Shown here: one piece after another, positions 53,465-64,000 of the stretch
How positions within the stretch are numbered: the first letter of the stretch is position 1
Layout of the letters: each line of letters begins with the position of its first letter
NCBI GenBank assembly: GCA_026261815.1
Contig: JAMPIT010000230.1
Coordinates: 8,307,001 to 8,371,000, forward strand
From: Monarcha castaneiventris obscurior
Taxonomy: Eukaryota; Chordata; Aves; Passeriformes; Monarchidae
DNA: 64,000 nucleotides
Reading direction: 5' to 3'
Program-made: the position numbers and the translations under genes
The notes under the pieces: generated by a model
Told to the model about the DNA's origin: nothing
The model's database searches: none
Seen by the model: the letters and a program-made list of their open reading frames with translations, nothing else

Positions 53465-54080
53465 TGTAAAGAAGATGAAACAAAATTAAGAACAACACGC
53501 TGCGATCAGCAAAAGAAAAGCTATTAGAATGGATATAGCTCATTTTTAACAGAATTAAATGTTTCTTATACATGCAAAACCTATCTTCTCTTTCTGGAAA
53601 GATGGTTAGCATTGGTAGTGAGTCATGTATATTGCCTATTTTATGGATTAAAATTCCTCTACCACATCAGTTAAATCATAAATGTGTAAGAAAGGAGAAT
53701 TCTTTTATAGATGGAGGGTGAGACTCTAAATGGTTCCTGTCTTTGTCATAATAGATAGTGCAGTTAAAATCTCCCCCCAAAATCAGCACATTATGAGGCA
53801 GACAATTCGATAAAAGAGTACTTACACAGTAATTCAAAAGAGCTCTTTTCTTTCCCTCAGTAGTGGAACAAATGTTAATGAAGAAAGCAGAAATTTGATC
53901 AAAGTTGTCCTGAACTTTTAATGACATTTTAATATCCCTAAATCAAAACAGGAATACCATAATTTGTATCTGAATCGGACTAAGATTTTTTTTAATATAA
54001 ACACTATCTAGTTTTTGGCAACTGCACATATTTGTGCTATGTGATATGAAGACTTTATCACGAATTAATGTATTTTAGAA
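53465..54080 (-). mobile_element. Non-CR1 LINE endonuclease-domain remnant (Tx1/L1-like)
   Basis: Read on the minus strand from about 54058 to 53470, the sequence keeps the order of an apurinic-endonuclease-like domain. A segment near the start (DKVFISHSTN, 54058-54029) is followed after one stop by FDQISAFFINIC. Next come LILGGDFNC (53786-53760), DRNHLESHPPS (to about 53709), YDLTDV and RQYT after frameshifts (about 53690-53630), DRFCMYKKH (about 53585-53560), and SFSFADRS near 53523-53500, where the catalytic SDH is expected. The clean frame is 53676-53927 (83 codons). CR1 endonucleases do not have this spacing. GGDFNCT...DRN..E.HP.S plus RQYT plus R.DRF is the pattern of Tx1-group elements within the L1 lineage, as I know it from fish and amphibians. 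No reverse transcriptase was found on either side. It is inactive: several stops and frameshifts, and SDH degraded to ADR. The clade assignment is my inference. Confidence 0.7.
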
Positions 54081-54084
54081 TTAT

Positions 54085-57000
54085 CCTGTGAAGGATTGCT
54101 TTGTCTTATCTTTGGTAGCAGTTTATGGAGTATTTTACTCCAGGTCGAACTGCTGCTCCCAGAAATGAGCTTTCAGATGTAAGGAAACGCGTAAGGAGCA
54201 TTGGTGAAGTCAGCAGGCAGAGCAGGGTGTCCAAGGCAGAAATGGGATGGTGATTGCCCCGAGCTCCCCAAGGGGCAGCTGGCACAGCACTCGCTCTCAG
54301 GGTACGTGGGCTGATGGAGGATCAGCCAGGAAATCACCACTTATTGGAAGGAACTAAAAGATCTATTCCTTGTTTATCCTCATGACATGGAGAGGATGTG
54401 CTGCCTACAGCTGCATAGAGGGTTTCAATTCTACATGAAGGGATTAAACTCCTGCAAGGAATAATTGATAGAATTGTTTTTCAACAGTGTTGACAATACT
54501 TGTATGGACTGGTTTCAATGAATTCAAGGTGCAAGTTGGAAAAAGATTTCCTTTCAATAGAAATACTGAGCAAAATAATGTAACTGCTCTTGAAAATCCT
54601 TACATCTTGAAATTCAAGAGTGTGTTCTTCAGCAGAGCAGGTGAACTGAACAGAATGGTGAAAGATGTCCTCTGTCCACATGCCAGTTCTGGCTGTGTAG
54701 CAGTGGCTGACTAAATCACCGTGAATGGAAACGTGATACAGGACTGCACTGTCTGGTGGGTGGTTAGGGAAAGCTTTCCTTTAAGATGTTGATCCTATAA
54801 TTGGGCAAAAGAAAACATCATTCCAGGATGTGGATGCCATAAGGGATCACATGAAAGACGTGTGCATGTATCAGCTGAGCTAAAGCAATTGCTGGTGCAC
54901 CGTGCACCACATACGTGTTATGTATACACATATATGCAGTGTCCACAGCACGTGCCAGATAATGCACCGTGACTTAAACTGTAATTCTAAGACTAAACCA
55001 AGTAAAATAATTCAACCCTGCCATGAGTTGAGAATAGAAGAAAACACAGTTATTGCAGGCCAGGCAGCCTATAATAATTTCTTATTCTGTAGTATTAGAA
55101 AATGTACCAGAGCCCAGACCTATCATCTAAATTATCAGTGAAAAAAGTGTGGAGTATTGCAAACCCCTTCTGTCTTTTCTTTCTTCACAGATATATGAGT
55201 AACTTAAAAATAACTAAGAGACCTTTCAAAGTATCTATAAAATGCATATATTTGTGTATATGAGCATCATGGAGCTAAACTGTTCCATCTGCTAAACTAC
55301 TAAAGAAAACCAGGCAGATGATAAAACATCTTGGGGTTGGCATGCCTTTCTTCATGGATAGTGACAAGAGAGAAGTCCTAATATAGAGGAAAGAAGCAGC
55401 ATGTGATATTCCCATATTTTTAAAAAAAAAATAATGAAACAGTGCAACGCTGATGTGCAACACCTTGTTATTGAGAAACTCTTTCTAGAAGTGTTCAAAG
55501 AGAGTTCCCTCACACATTCTTACTTCCTGCAGCTTGACAAAATAAAAAAAAAAAAGTTACTTTTCCATCAGTCTCCAGAACATCCTTTTAATAATTTAAT
55601 ATTAAGGAAGGAGGCAAATGTATATTCTTCTGCTTGCTGTTAAACTGTGTGCAGTGCACAAGTCTTGTGCCATCTCTACCTGTTAACCTGTGACTTGGTG
55701 ACACAATGGAGTCTTAGGCTGCGCTTTTGGAAAAATCATGATACTTTGAATTCTCTAAAGATTATTAAGAATAGCAGGAAATCAATGAGCTTTTGTATTA
55801 TTCCTCAAAGTTGTGGCAGTGTTTAATATCATTGCTCTCTAGGTAAGATTATATAATGGAGTGTGGCAGAGAGAGAAGTCATTGATTTATGCTACATAAA
55901 TGCTATCAAATTTAACCTTATATTTTATTTCAGCAGGGGTTGGTATAATAAGAGCAAATGCTAGATATCAAATAATTACTTTGGTTCAGAATTTATGTAA
56001 TGAAGTTAACCACTGCATAAATCTGATCTAAAAAAACCCCTAATTAGACAACTCAGTATTGCCTTTTTTAAAATAGGAACAAACAACAAAATAATAGCAA
56101 CAAAACCACCCCAAAACCAGGCACATAAGGAAATAAACAACGTCAAAGCAGAATGCAGCAGTGTTGACTCAATACAGATTAACAAATCAAAAGACTTCCT
56201 CAGGTTTGTCCTTTGCAGTGAGCCTGAAACGCATCTTGGAATGAAGCAGTTCCTAATAGCTCACCTAATGCCTCTGTAAGCCCATACTGAAGTTATGCTG
56301 AACCTGCATCTGCAGCCATTGGAAAGGAATTAATACCAACATATGAACATAAGCTGCCAAATAATTTTTCAAGATCTATAAAGTTACAGTATTTTTTAGA
56401 GTAAGATTTGAAAAAGGAAACTAATACTTTAAGGAATTACTTTACAGCTCTAGTAGTCCCAGACTACCTGAGTTCTGTGCAAATTTGCTGCATAGCATTT
56501 TTTTTTTCCAGGAAGAGAACTGCAAGGATTGAAACACTTCGAAAAAATAGGAGCAGCTAAAAGGTCATTCTAGCTGAAGGTAATCAGTTTCAGCCTTCCT
56601 TCTGTAGCTGAACACTTCCCTCCTCCTCATTCTGTCATCTCTGGGGTAGAAAGTAACAGAAGGAAGACCTCTGCATTATTTATAACATGTTCAGGAAAAT
56701 GCATGTTTTTTGATGATGGCCAAGACTCAAAAATTAATTTTGACAGAATGAATGACCAAAGACAGTAGGAACCCATTTTGATTAAAAAATGTAGGAAGTA
56801 CATTTCCTTATAGTGAATTTTTTGTGATTCATCTTTACCTTAGTGATTCTAGTTTTGGCAAGCTCCTAGTACTGCATAATGAATTTCTGAATTTTTTAAA
56901 CTAAGTGGGTTGCTTAATTAGTCTCACTGACTTCCCTTTCATAAGTAGAAATCTTTTCAAGATCAAGACATATACTTTTCTATAGAAAAAAACCGAAAAC

Positions 57001-58588
57001 AACTGTCTCACTGACCACAGTAAGCATTTCATCCCTGGAATAATTTGATTGACTAAGACTGAACTGTAGGAGCAATGACTTTGGCTCATGCAGTCTGACT
57101 TGTTTAACATGTATAAAAACCCCAAGCTAAACAGGGCAAGCATAAAAGCAGCCTAGACCCTCGGTATTAAAATTGTCTGCAGAGACAGATTGTGTAATGT
57201 AGGGTTTATTGAATCCCTGCAGCTTTACAGCAAAGCTCACTGTGTGAGGTGCATGTACAATATCCTGGCATAATTTAAATGAAAATGTTGACTATCCCTA
57301 AAAGCTCCATTAGGTGGTCTAAACTGAATAGGCAGCCATTTGCTATGTCCTCAGCACCTGCTACTTAAAACAAGGAGAACTGTTACCATGGGTTACCAGA
57401 AGGTATTATGTATCAATGGTGTAATGATAAAATGATAGAAATTCATGTTTCTTGGGGGTGAAAATTACAAAACACACATAACAGCTTTTATTAGACAGTT
57501 AAAGTGCAAAAGTCCAGCCTCACAAAGCACCATTTTTCAGCATAAAAGGACTGTGAAAATATAAATGAACATCAGCTTGAATGAACACTTCGTTCCTGAG
57601 TTATGGTTTGTACATTTCTTATTGTCATGCAGAAAACAGTCCCACACCCATCAGCTGTAAAGTATCCAGGCTGGGAAAGCTGTGTCAGGTAGACAAGGCT
57701 GTCAAGGATACCTTTCTTACCAAGAGAAGTATGCTTCACGGACCTGAACTGCCACTCTGTTGAGTACCTTGATCTCCCCCTGAAACGTGGAAGTGCTCAT
57801 CACCTCACAGCAGCTCACTTACACGTGGTCTTTAAAGATTTTTGTACTGGACAGCTGTCATCCAATCTCAACAGCTCATCCATAGTCAGCAAGGCATTTT
57901 TCTGGCATGTGCTGACGTCCCCTTGACAATTTAACATATGCTGCTGTGTTTTGTTGAACATGGTTCGACTTGAGCATGTTGGACTTTTCCTTAATGCTTC
58001 ACTGAATATGTAGTTCTTATTGAAACTGATTGCTTTGCTAGTCTGGAGCCTGAAAAGTAAGAGATGAATACTTAATATTTGCAGTATTGAGGTATGGAGT
58101 CTAACTCTATGGTCATCAAAGGCCAGCCATACTACAGCAACTATGCTTCCGTGGATTAATTTTTATGAAGTTATTTTTAAAAAGTGTATGATTTTAAGTC
58201 CAATGCATCAAAATATGCTGCTATTGTCTTTCAGTCTAATGCAGTAGATATAAAAAGTCACTTTTAGCCTTTGCCTTAATTTTATTCATCAGTGGATTTT
58301 TCTATAAATGTGTGAGTGATCTGAAAATTAATTTAAAAAATAGTAACAGAGGTTGCAGGGTTCTTGGAAAATGCATAACAACCCTGCAGAATTTTGGGAA
58401 GACACTAGAAACAAATTTCCCAAACATCATCTGAATTAACTCTAAAGGATTTTTGAAAACCAGAACTTTTATTAAGGCTCACTACTTTGCACAATAATCG
58501 ACTCCCATAAAAAACATTTGGGGGGTAGGAGAGGATGGAGGCATTGTAGGTGAAACTTAGATAATGATAAATTTATATATTTAATACT
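54085..58588. other. Noncoding stretch with one GC-richer pocket
   Basis: At about 54140-54320 there is a GC-richer pocket with a few CpGs (AAACGCGTAAG, CCCCGAGC, GTACGTGG) but no promoter signature. Elsewhere only short unremarkable frames occur (for example 54487-54714 plus, 56901-57143 minus). Confidence 0.5.
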
Positions 58589-58616
58589 ATCATATCATAT
58601 ATCATATCATATCATA
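58589..58616. repeat. (ATATC)n microsatellite, imperfect
   Basis: ATCATATCATATATCATATCATATCATA-type repeats of a 5-nt unit, with one 2-nt insertion. Confidence 0.85.
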
Positions 58617-58705
58617 AATCAGTGTAATCACTGGGACAATAACAGCTTACTTTATAGTCTTCTCTTAATTTTGTAACTTGAAGTGTCGGGGAAACATCCA
58701 TTTGA

Positions 58706-59330
58706 ACGGGCTTGCCCCAGAGAAGGCTGGTGGTGTCTTGGCCTGCATTAGAAGGAGCATTGCCATCAGGTGAGGTGATCCTTTCTTCCTTCTCAGCCCT
58801 GGCGAGGCCACACCTGCGGTGCTGTGCTCAATTCTGGGCTCCCAGTACAACAGAGACACAGATGTGCTGCAGAGAGTCCAGCACAGGGACTGCTGCTATG
58901 GTGATCAATGTGATGGAGCACGTCTCCTACAGGGAAAGGCTACGAGAGCTGGGACAGTTTAGCCTAGAGAAGAGAAGGCTCGGGGGTGGCTTATTAATGT
59001 GTGTAAATACCTGAAGGGAGAGTAAGAGGATGGAGCAAAGAGGATGGAGCCAGGCTCTGTTCTGTGGTGCCCAGTGACAGGACAGAGGCAATGGGCACAA
59101 ACTGAGGCACAGGAGGTTTCCTCTGAGCAACTGGAAACACTTTTTCACTGTGAGGGTGACTGAGAACTGGCACAGGTTTCTCAGAGAGGTTGTGGAGTGT
59201 CCATCCTCAGAGACATTCAAAAGTTGCCTGAACATGATTCTGAGCAAGTGACTGTAGGTGTCCCTGCTGGAGCCCAGACTAGACAATCTCCAGCAGTCCC
59301 TTCCAACCTCAACATTTCTGATTCTTTGAT
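58706..59330 (+). mobile_element. CR1 LINE, 5'-truncated copy
   Basis: It is sense-oriented. It opens in the ORF2 C-terminal region (GGCCTGCATTAGAAGGAGC), passes through ACAGTTTAGCCTAGAGAAG and CACTTTTTCACTGTGAGGG, and ends at the 3' UTR with CAGTCCCTTCCAACCTC and the tail ATTTCTGATTCTTTGAT (59330). The tail is a diverged form of the usual GATTCTATGAT repeat. It has many indels. Antisense frames at 58665-58859, 58927-59499 (190 codons) and 59217-59405 are shadows caused by its higher GC content. Confidence 0.93.
58712..59014 (+). pseudogene. CR1 ORF2 C-terminal fragment
   Basis: A 100-codon frame whose central part, SALARPHLRCCAQFWAPS, matches the CR1 SALVRPHLEYCVQFWAPQ segment. It is followed by SYRERLRELGQFSLEKRRLG, matching the CR1 SYEERLRELGLFSLEKRRLR segment. 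The start before SALARPHL lies in a shifted register, so the Met is not meaningful. There is no catalytic domain. Confidence 0.9.
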
Positions 59331-61553
59331 AGCAAGATTTTGAGCACAGGAGTGAAGTAAGTGGCAAATTTTCAAGGATGCCTTGTGTCTCACAGGACGG
59401 CTCACTGGACCTTGTTATCATGCCAGAACTGCAGCATGCCAGATCTGGCATGTTTTTAATGGCTGGATTTTTAGAAAAGCATTTGTCCTGTAGCAGCACT
59501 CTGGGTGAAACCCCTAACTTTTTCCTCCCCTCAACGTATTATGTGTTACTTTATTAAAAGAGGAAACTAGTTTTCAAATTATCAAACTTATATACCTTAA
59601 AAGCCTCAAAAAGATCCTGTGTATACAAAGACATATGAAAAAGATGTATGAATGGAAAAGAGCTGCTAGGTTTAGGGGAAAAACATCTCACATGATGGAA
59701 ATTCTCATACACCCTGGCTAAGTAGAGGCATTGTACTTATTTCACTAAGCTAACTTTGAAATGCTTTAGAATATCCTTTCTGAAAATTCGATAAAAGGGA
59801 TAAAAAGCAATGAAAAAAGGGACATATGTCTTTTAATCAAAAAAGATTTTCACAGCCAAAGGGTACTAAAATACTTAGACTGAATGAGTAATTGCAGCCA
59901 TCGCTTAGTGAAATGAAGCTTCAGAGTCTATCATGACAGGTTTGATGCTGCTGTAGCAATACACTGAAGCTGATTAAATGTTAAACATATGCTATAAATT
60001 CTTAGTCTTTTAAAAAGTCATTTCATTATTTAATAAGTTTCAATCATGGGTATGCATTGCAAATTTTCCCAAAAATTCAAAGTATATTCAAATATTGTCA
60101 TTATTATTTTTTTCTCTATTTTAGTTAGGTAGACTTTGAATTCAGATATCCATCTCTGTGGATCCAAAAAGAGTTTTAGGGACTTGGAAAACACTTTAAG
60201 CCAAGAAGAAGCTGCTGAACTAAGTCTACAATTTTGTCACTACAATTTTTTTTAAAAAACAAATGTCTTTTGTCTCATTTTTAGTGTGGTATGGACCAAG
60301 CTATTAGTTGATGATAATAAAACTTTTCTTTCTTACTGATGAAAATTCCTCTGTTGATTTTAAATACAGAAATCAAATGCTTTCATTTCATTTGCTTTCA
60401 TGACTTATCTCAGTGAGTCAAATTAGAATTGAGCTTTTCAAACATTGATTTAGGACATTTGTGTTGATAGGCCCCCTTGTGATTTTATTTTAAATATTAT
60501 GTAATAGTTTTGGATAACAATCTACAAATTAGAATGAAAACTAGGAGCAGTGCATTTCAACTACATGCCAGCTACAGGATTATTTCTGATCTTTGATTTG
60601 ATTAGTGAAACTTCTTGATGAGCAAGTGATTAAAAGAAACATACTTACAGCCGATGAATATCTGTGAGTATGAGATTGCAGAAATGCTGCCAGACAGCAG
60701 CCTTCAGCACTGCACTGCTCACAGGAAGGGCCTGGCCCCCTCCCTGGCCCTGGGTTCTGCCTGGTAGACGATGGAGGGGAAGGACATATGGCTTTCAGCA
60801 GGACCGGGATGGGAGGGACAGAGACTCGTGACATATTCATTGTCACCACCAAATCCCAAGGTATTCTGACTAACTGATGCAAAAGTAATATTTCACTATT
60901 TGGTTTCCCTTAGATATAAATTTTCTTTCCCCTTATCTTTATTTGACACAGCTGACAATACTGAATTGCTTATCAAATCGATATTTTTGTTTCCAAAACA
61001 GGCAACATGACCACAGGATTCCCAGGAAGATATAAATCTCAGAAGATACTTGCACATGATGAGGAATCATCAAGTTGTATTAACCTAGCCTTACTTTAAA
61101 CTTATTTTTTATTGTTGTTATTATTTTGCAGCTGGACAAAATACAAAGCTATATACAAGGAATGCTTTGATTGGGCCTTGTGGTACTTTTTAGGGGATGG
61201 CACAACTCTCTTTGAAAGCATCAGTATTCATACAGTTCAAACGTTTTATGGTCTCTATGCCTCTTAAGAAGAAAAGCTGAACATCATTTCGGTAAAGAAG
61301 ACAAGCTTAAAGGTATCTTTTGAACTGTTAGGCTAATAAGACAATAAAAAAAAAGTTAATGGGCCTTAGTAGAGCATTTTCCAGAGCAGGATAGACAAAC
61401 GTCCACCAGAGGTGGTCATAGAAAGATCAGAGTAAGGCAATGAAATGGATTTTCTCCTGAAATATCTTCTACTTTTATAGTCTAGGCTAATGTTTAACTC
61501 TTGAGTTGACAATCTTCAACAAAGAAACTTGTACCTGCAATGTATAAAAAATA
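59331..61553. other. Noncoding stretch with one GC-richer patch
   Basis: At about 60660-60830 a GC-richer patch (GGGCCTGGCCCCCTCCCTGG) gives a 100-codon minus frame (60580-60882) with no domain I recognise. Nothing else is identified. Confidence 0.5.
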
Positions 61554-62260
61554 ATCATAGTATCACAGAATTAAGTTGGAAAAGACCTTAAGACGATTTA
61601 GTCCCACCACAAACCAAGCACTGCCCAGTCTACCACTAAACCAAGTCCCTGAGTGCCACAATTACATTTCTTTTTAAAAGATAAATAAATAAAGATATTA
61701 AACATGACTGGCCCCAGTACAGACCCCTGGGAACACACTTGTGACCAAACGCCGAGTGGATTTAACTCCTTTCACCACCACTCTCTGGGCTTGACCACCC
61801 AGGCAGTTTTCTATCCAGGAAAAAATACACCCAGCCAAGATGTCAGCAGCCAGTTTCTGCAGGAGAATGCTTCGGGAAATGGCATCAAAGGCTTTACTGA
61901 AGTCCAGGTAGACACATCCACAGCCTTTCCACCAAGTGGATCACACTGTCACAGGAGCAGGTGGGGCTGGTCTCAAGCAGGACCTGGCTTTCCTTAGCCC
62001 ATGCTCACCAGGCCTGATTCCCTTGTTGTCCTGCACATGGCATGTGATGGCACTCAGGATGATCAGCTGCACCATCTTCCCTGTGCTGAGGTCAGACTGA
62101 CAGGCCTCTAGTTCCCTGGATCCTTCTTCTGGCCCTGCTTGCTGAAGGGGATCACATTTGTCAACTTCTAGTCACCTAGCTAGCCAAGACTGCTGATAAG
62201 TGAGAGAAAGTGGCTCAGGAAGCACTTCTGCCAGCCTCCTTAGTATCATGGATGGAGTAG
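61554..62260 (-). mobile_element. CR1 LINE, internally deleted or chimeric
   Basis: The 3' end is at 61554 (ATCATAGTATCACAGAATTAAG), followed by about 120 bp of antisense CR1 3' UTR (CACTAAACCAAGTCCCTGAG). At about 61680-61700, after an (ATAA)n-like spacer, the sequence jumps to the middle of ORF2 and continues to about 62260. The C-terminal part of the reverse transcriptase and most of the segment up to the 3' UTR are missing. Either a CR1 copy suffered a large internal deletion, or two CR1 fragments were joined during insertion. Confidence 0.88.
61705..62255 (-). pseudogene. CR1 reverse-transcriptase fragment
   Basis: Minus-strand translation contains YLDFSKAFDA (61910-61881), the conserved CR1 reverse-transcriptase block before the catalytic core. 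It is followed by VKGVKST and, at 61705-61730, a decayed copy of the GSVLGPVLFNIF block. The catalytic [FY]ADD box lies in the missing part. Stops and frameshifts are frequent. The plus frame at 61704-61997 is its shadow. Confidence 0.9.
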
Positions 62261-64000
62261 AATTACCAAATTCAGTGCTCTCTAACAAACCTCAAACTTC
62301 AGTCTTCCACAGAAAATAACTTGAAAAGATTTTTTACTACACAAATGACTAAGGTGTTGCCAGATACTGTGCACCAACTTCCCATAGACAAGCACAATCA
62401 GGAAAGTTTATTTGACAGGGTACTGTAAAATAAGATATCATAAAAAAAATGTTAAATTTAAGCCTCATAATAACTTGGTGCCCATTCAAACAACATTATT
62501 GTACTGAATACTAACTGTCTAAATGGAACAGGAAAAATACATTTAAAGAAGCAGCAGAAAGATATCTAGATAACAAAGCAAAAGCTGAAATTAATTTTTG
62601 AAAGTGTTCACTAGTAGATAGTTTCCACATGACTAGATACCTATTATTGAACTAACAAAAATAGCACAGTTTTGAGAATGTGTTTTATCCCATGTATGTA
62701 AAAATTTAACTCTGTAAAATTACTTTTTACTTAGCCACAGCAAAATCATCACCTTATTTCTTTTACCATTTATGGACCAGTGTATGAAGTGTGCACATGC
62801 ACAGAGTCATTCAAATAAGCTGTTTTCTTTTCCTTTTCTTGGTTTCTCTTAGTGAGAAGGGAAATTTCCCCATTCAAAACAAAAAAAACAGAACAAAAAA
62901 CCCAAACTGCCCCAACCAAAGAAAAAAAAAGCTAACTCTCCCTATTGTAGAAAACCTTTTAATCACAGTCCTCATCACTGTGCCTAATGCGAAAATTTAT
63001 CATTAATAGTTCTCCAAATGATTTTGAGAGATTGCTTCCAAGCCAAAACTCAGGTCCAAAATTGCCAAAATCCAGCTTCATACATGAAAGACCTTCCCAG
63101 CCCTTTTCTTTAGATATTAATGGTAAAGAAAACATCTATATAATTTCAGAAATGGGCTCTACTGATGCACCTTCTATCATGCACTTAAGCAGGCATGAGA
63201 GGAGTGATGATGGCCAGACTTGTGAGACTGACGTGAATTAACAAGAATCAGCTTCTATATGGCAAAGATTTTATTTTCTTGCTCAGCTAATCAGTGAGAA
63301 CACAGGCACTGAGGGAATGAGAGGCCTCTGGAGCTGCTTGGCTGTAATCATCAGTGAAGAGTAGAAGTGACTGAGGCGGTCAGGAAAGCAGGAGTTTTGA
63401 ACCAGGAGACAGGCAGGGCACAAGAGGAATGCAGGCTGTTAGCTAAAGAAAAGAGAAAAGAAAAGGAGGAAAAAAAAAAGAAGAGGAAGTTGCATGGGTA
63501 GTAGTACATAGTCCAAACTATGAAATTAGGAGTGTTGACAGAGTTCCCAGAAGTGCATTTTGTACATTATTTGATTATATGTATTATACTGCCACTCAGT
63601 ATGAAGAAACATCTCTGAATTTTGCATTTACTTTTCATTGTCATATTTCTCTCTTGTAGAGTGAGCCTTCAGTTTTGACTGGCTGCAGTTCTTCAGTGGA
63701 CCCTATTGATGCTATAAGGATAAGGATTGAGAAACAAAGATTTAATTCGTGGGAGTTTTTCTATTAAATACACCAATTTTTCTGAAGAGTGATTAATTAA
63801 TATGAAAATATACTTTGCTGATTAATTCTTTTGAAAAAACAATTAGAAAGGCACAATATCCCATTTTTGCAATGGCTGTGAACAACCCGTCTTTGGGATC
63901 CGGGTTTCTAGAATAGTAATATGGTTAACTGCTACCTTCTGTGCAAGTAGGAGCCTCTTAAAACAACTTTTCATTTCCATTTTTCTCTGGTGAGAATATA
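62261..64000. other. Noncoding stretch, nothing recognised
   Basis: A purine-rich tract (GAAAAGAGAAAAG..., about 63446-63489) and A-rich segments near 62880-62930 are present. Plus frames at 62791-63006 and 62987-63241 have no motifs. Confidence 0.55.

Noticed and set aside
54140..54320. Possible small CpG island or promoter
   Set aside because: Only a handful of CpGs and no length; too weak for an island.
58927..59499. 190-codon minus-strand open frame, longest in the window
   Set aside because: It is antisense to a recognisable CR1 copy whose higher GC content removes stops; no protein similarity of its own.
60580..60882. 100-codon minus frame in a GC-richer patch
   Set aside because: Proline/serine-rich low-information translation with no domain; the patch composition explains it.
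1..64000. CRISPR arrays, rRNA, bacterial operons, phage
   Set aside because: No spaced direct-repeat arrays, no rRNA core motifs and no dense coding; the sequence is vertebrate noncoding DNA.

Overview
The window looks like ordinary nuclear DNA from a bird, most likely a neoavian such as a passerine. The supporting features are several CR1 LINE fragments with the typical tail (CATAGAAT-type octamer on the antisense strand), two avian-type ERV LTRs, an AT-rich background, and no mammalian-type L1 or SINE content. I found no intact host protein-coding gene, rRNA, tRNA or CRISPR. The window therefore reads as a gene desert or part of a very long intron. Almost all long open frames are near the chance expectation for this composition or are shadows of GC-richer repeats.

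Layout. An antisense fragment of an avian ERV LTR lies at about 2.34-2.93 kb. A decayed reading frame of unknown origin runs on the minus strand at about 9.5-10.2 kb. A complete solo LTR (13762-14410, minus strand) is flanked by a perfect 5-bp duplication, GTTTC. A cluster of interlocking inverted repeats sits at 16.66-16.71 kb. CR1 pieces lie at 38.71-38.82 kb (minus), 43.51-44.24 kb (minus), 58.71-59.33 kb (plus) and 61.55-62.26 kb (minus). The last joins a 3' tail directly to the reverse-transcriptase region, with the stretch between missing. The rest is AT-rich single-copy-looking sequence with simple repeats and a few stretches that look like conserved noncoding elements.

The most unusual item is at about 53.47-54.08 kb (minus). 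It is a decayed but clearly recognisable apurinic-endonuclease-like domain of a non-CR1 LINE. In order it shows LILGGDFNC, a DRN box, a YDLTDV segment, an RQYT segment, a DRF box and a degenerate S-D-(H/R)-S end. This pattern resembles the Tx1/L1 group rather than CR1, which dominates bird genomes.

Six of the seven oriented elements lie on the minus strand. If the window is intronic, this weakly suggests a host gene transcribed on the plus strand. No genes could be assembled into a pathway.
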